DNA of 6,692 nt from Alphaproteobacteria bacterium UBA2964 (GTDB lineage: Bacteria; Pseudomonadota; Alphaproteobacteria; MPNO01; UBA2964), in contig DEBE01000217.1 in NCBI GenBank assembly GCA_002348425.1, positions 10,054 through 16,745 of the forward strand. The letters run 5' to 3'. The translations under genes and the position numbers were made by a program. Numbering within the stretch: position 1 is the stretch's first letter; every line of letters begins with the position of its first letter. A model generated the notes under the pieces. The model worked only from the letters and a program-made list of their open reading frames with translations. It ran no database searches and was not told the DNA's origin. This document shows, one piece after another, positions 5,822 to 6,692 of the stretch.

Positions 5822-6692
5822 TTAAGTGAGACGGCCACCGGGAATATGCGGAAATGCGCTCATTTCATGTGCAGGGTTAACTGGCCTTGCCTTAGATAGA
5901 TATGAAGAATCTAGCTGATTAAGGGAAGAAACACCAAGTAGACCCATGCCAATTTTTATCTCTTCTTCAAGAATAGTGAGGCAGTCAAGTAAACCATTAA
6001 GCCCTCCGGCAGATAATGCAAAGGCCTGCAATTTTCCTATACCGACAGCTTGAGCTCCAAGGGCTATAGCCTTGATTATGTCGGTACCTCTCATAAACCC
6101 CCCGTCAATAAATATTTCGGCTCTTCCGTTAACGGCCGCTACGATATCTGGCAAAACTTGGATTGTTGCGCGGTCATGGTCCAATTGTCGGCCACCATGA
6201 TTTGAGACATAAATTACGGAGGCTCCATGTTGGACACCAATTTCTGCATCTTCCGGCCGGCTGACACCTTTAAGGATCATTGGCCCTCCCCAAATTTGAC
6301 GAATTTCATCCCAGGTATCCCAATTAAGCCCTGCCAAAAATTCTCTTCCCATGGCATTTGATCGGGTCGGCGGAGTCCACCCTGCAATCATTTGACGTTC
6401 ACGGTTTGAATATACGGCAGCATCAACCGTGACGGCTAAGGCGGCATAATTATTTTCTTTAACCCGGCCAAGTAAGTCCTCCAGCCAATTGCGCCCACCC
6501 CGAACATAAATTTGGTAGACTTTCGGGTGCAAACTGTTCAAAGCGATTTCTTCTAAGCTTGGCCTTGAATGACCGCTTAACATATTAATAATACCAAATT
6601 CTTCCGCTGCATCATCCACTGCTTGAGCCGCCGATGGGGTAACAAGTTGAAGAGACGCCATGGGAGCAAGAAATACAGGCATTCTCGATTTA
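5822..6692 (-). CDS. FMN-dependent alpha-hydroxy-acid dehydrogenase/oxidase, paralogue (N-terminus off window)
   Basis: This is a second member of the same FMN family, running off the right edge. The first in-window ATG at 6680-6682 is not the start: the frame continues upstream as KSR before MPVFLAPM, aligning with KMRIPVILAPM at residues 71-81 of the complete paralogue, so roughly 70 N-terminal residues are missing. Counting from that Met, one sees QIYVRG at 57-62, TVD at 85-87, NRER at 93-96, the lysine of MILKG at 138, the catalytic His162 and Arg165 in SNHGGRQLD, and the FMN-phosphate motif DGGFMRGTD at 193-201. Hand alignment gives about 55-60% identity to the downstream paralogue, including a shared SAFPHIPGGR tail. 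The substrate-side loop differs (LSGHSRPS here, LSTVCQPS there), suggesting different substrates or stereospecificity. It lies 40 bases upstream of its paralogue, in an AT-rich gap (33 of 40 A/T) with no convincing promoter, and probably leads the operon. Expected role: 2-hydroxy acid to 2-keto acid; acceptor unknown. Confidence 0.9.
   Translation of the reverse strand, partial: KSRMPVFLAPMASLQLVTPSAAQAVDDAAEEFGIINMLSGHSRPSLEEIALNSLHPKVYQIYVRGGRNWLEDLLGRVKENNYAALAVTVDAAVYSNRERQMIAGWTPPTRSNAMGREFLAGLNWDTWDEIRQIWGGPMILKGVSRPEDAEIGVQHGASVIYVSNHGGRQLDHDRATIQVLPDIVAAVNGRAEIFIDGGFMRGTDIIKAIALGAQAVGIGKLQAFALSAGGLNGLLDCLTILEEEIKIGMGLLGVSSLNQLDSSYLSKARPVNPAHEMSAFPHIPGGRLT

Noticed and set aside
6680..6682. 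ATG as the true start of the right-hand FMN enzyme
   Set aside because: The frame continues to the window edge, and the upstream residues align with residues 71-73 of the complete paralogue; the N-terminal FMN-enzyme residues would be missing.

Overview
The window is a compact stretch of bacterial catabolic genes with moderate, slightly AT-leaning composition, short intergenic gaps and Shine-Dalgarno sites. I see no RNA genes, mobile elements or CRISPR. Protein families and style fit a proteobacterium, perhaps a marine alphaproteobacterium, but no taxonomic marker is present, so that is only an impression.

The left two thirds (1-4700, plus strand) carry three genes in series: the C-terminal end of one thiamine-diphosphate (ThDP) enzyme that enters from the left edge, a complete second ThDP enzyme that is its close paralogue, and a complete large subunit of a xanthine dehydrogenase/aldehyde oxidase-type molybdenum hydroxylase. 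The right third (4708-6692, minus strand) carries two paralogous FMN-dependent alpha-hydroxy-acid dehydrogenases/oxidases, one complete and one whose N-terminus lies beyond the right edge. The two blocks converge with only 7 bases between stop codons. No gap exceeds 125 bases.

Taken together the families suggest a linear pathway: 2-hydroxy acid to 2-keto acid (FMN enzymes), 2-keto acid to aldehyde plus CO2 (ThDP enzymes, benzoylformate-decarboxylase-like), and aldehyde to carboxylic acid (molybdenum hydroxylase). This parallels the logic of the mandelate pathway, but with a molybdenum enzyme in the place usually taken by an NAD(P)-dependent aldehyde dehydrogenase, and with both upstream enzymes duplicated. 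The substrate cannot be read from the sequence and the pathway is an inference from neighbourhood and family chemistry. The other noteworthy points are a well-placed ribosome-binding site that opens onto a 10-codon micro-ORF before the second ThDP gene, and a molybdenum large subunit with no FAD or iron-sulfur partner in view.
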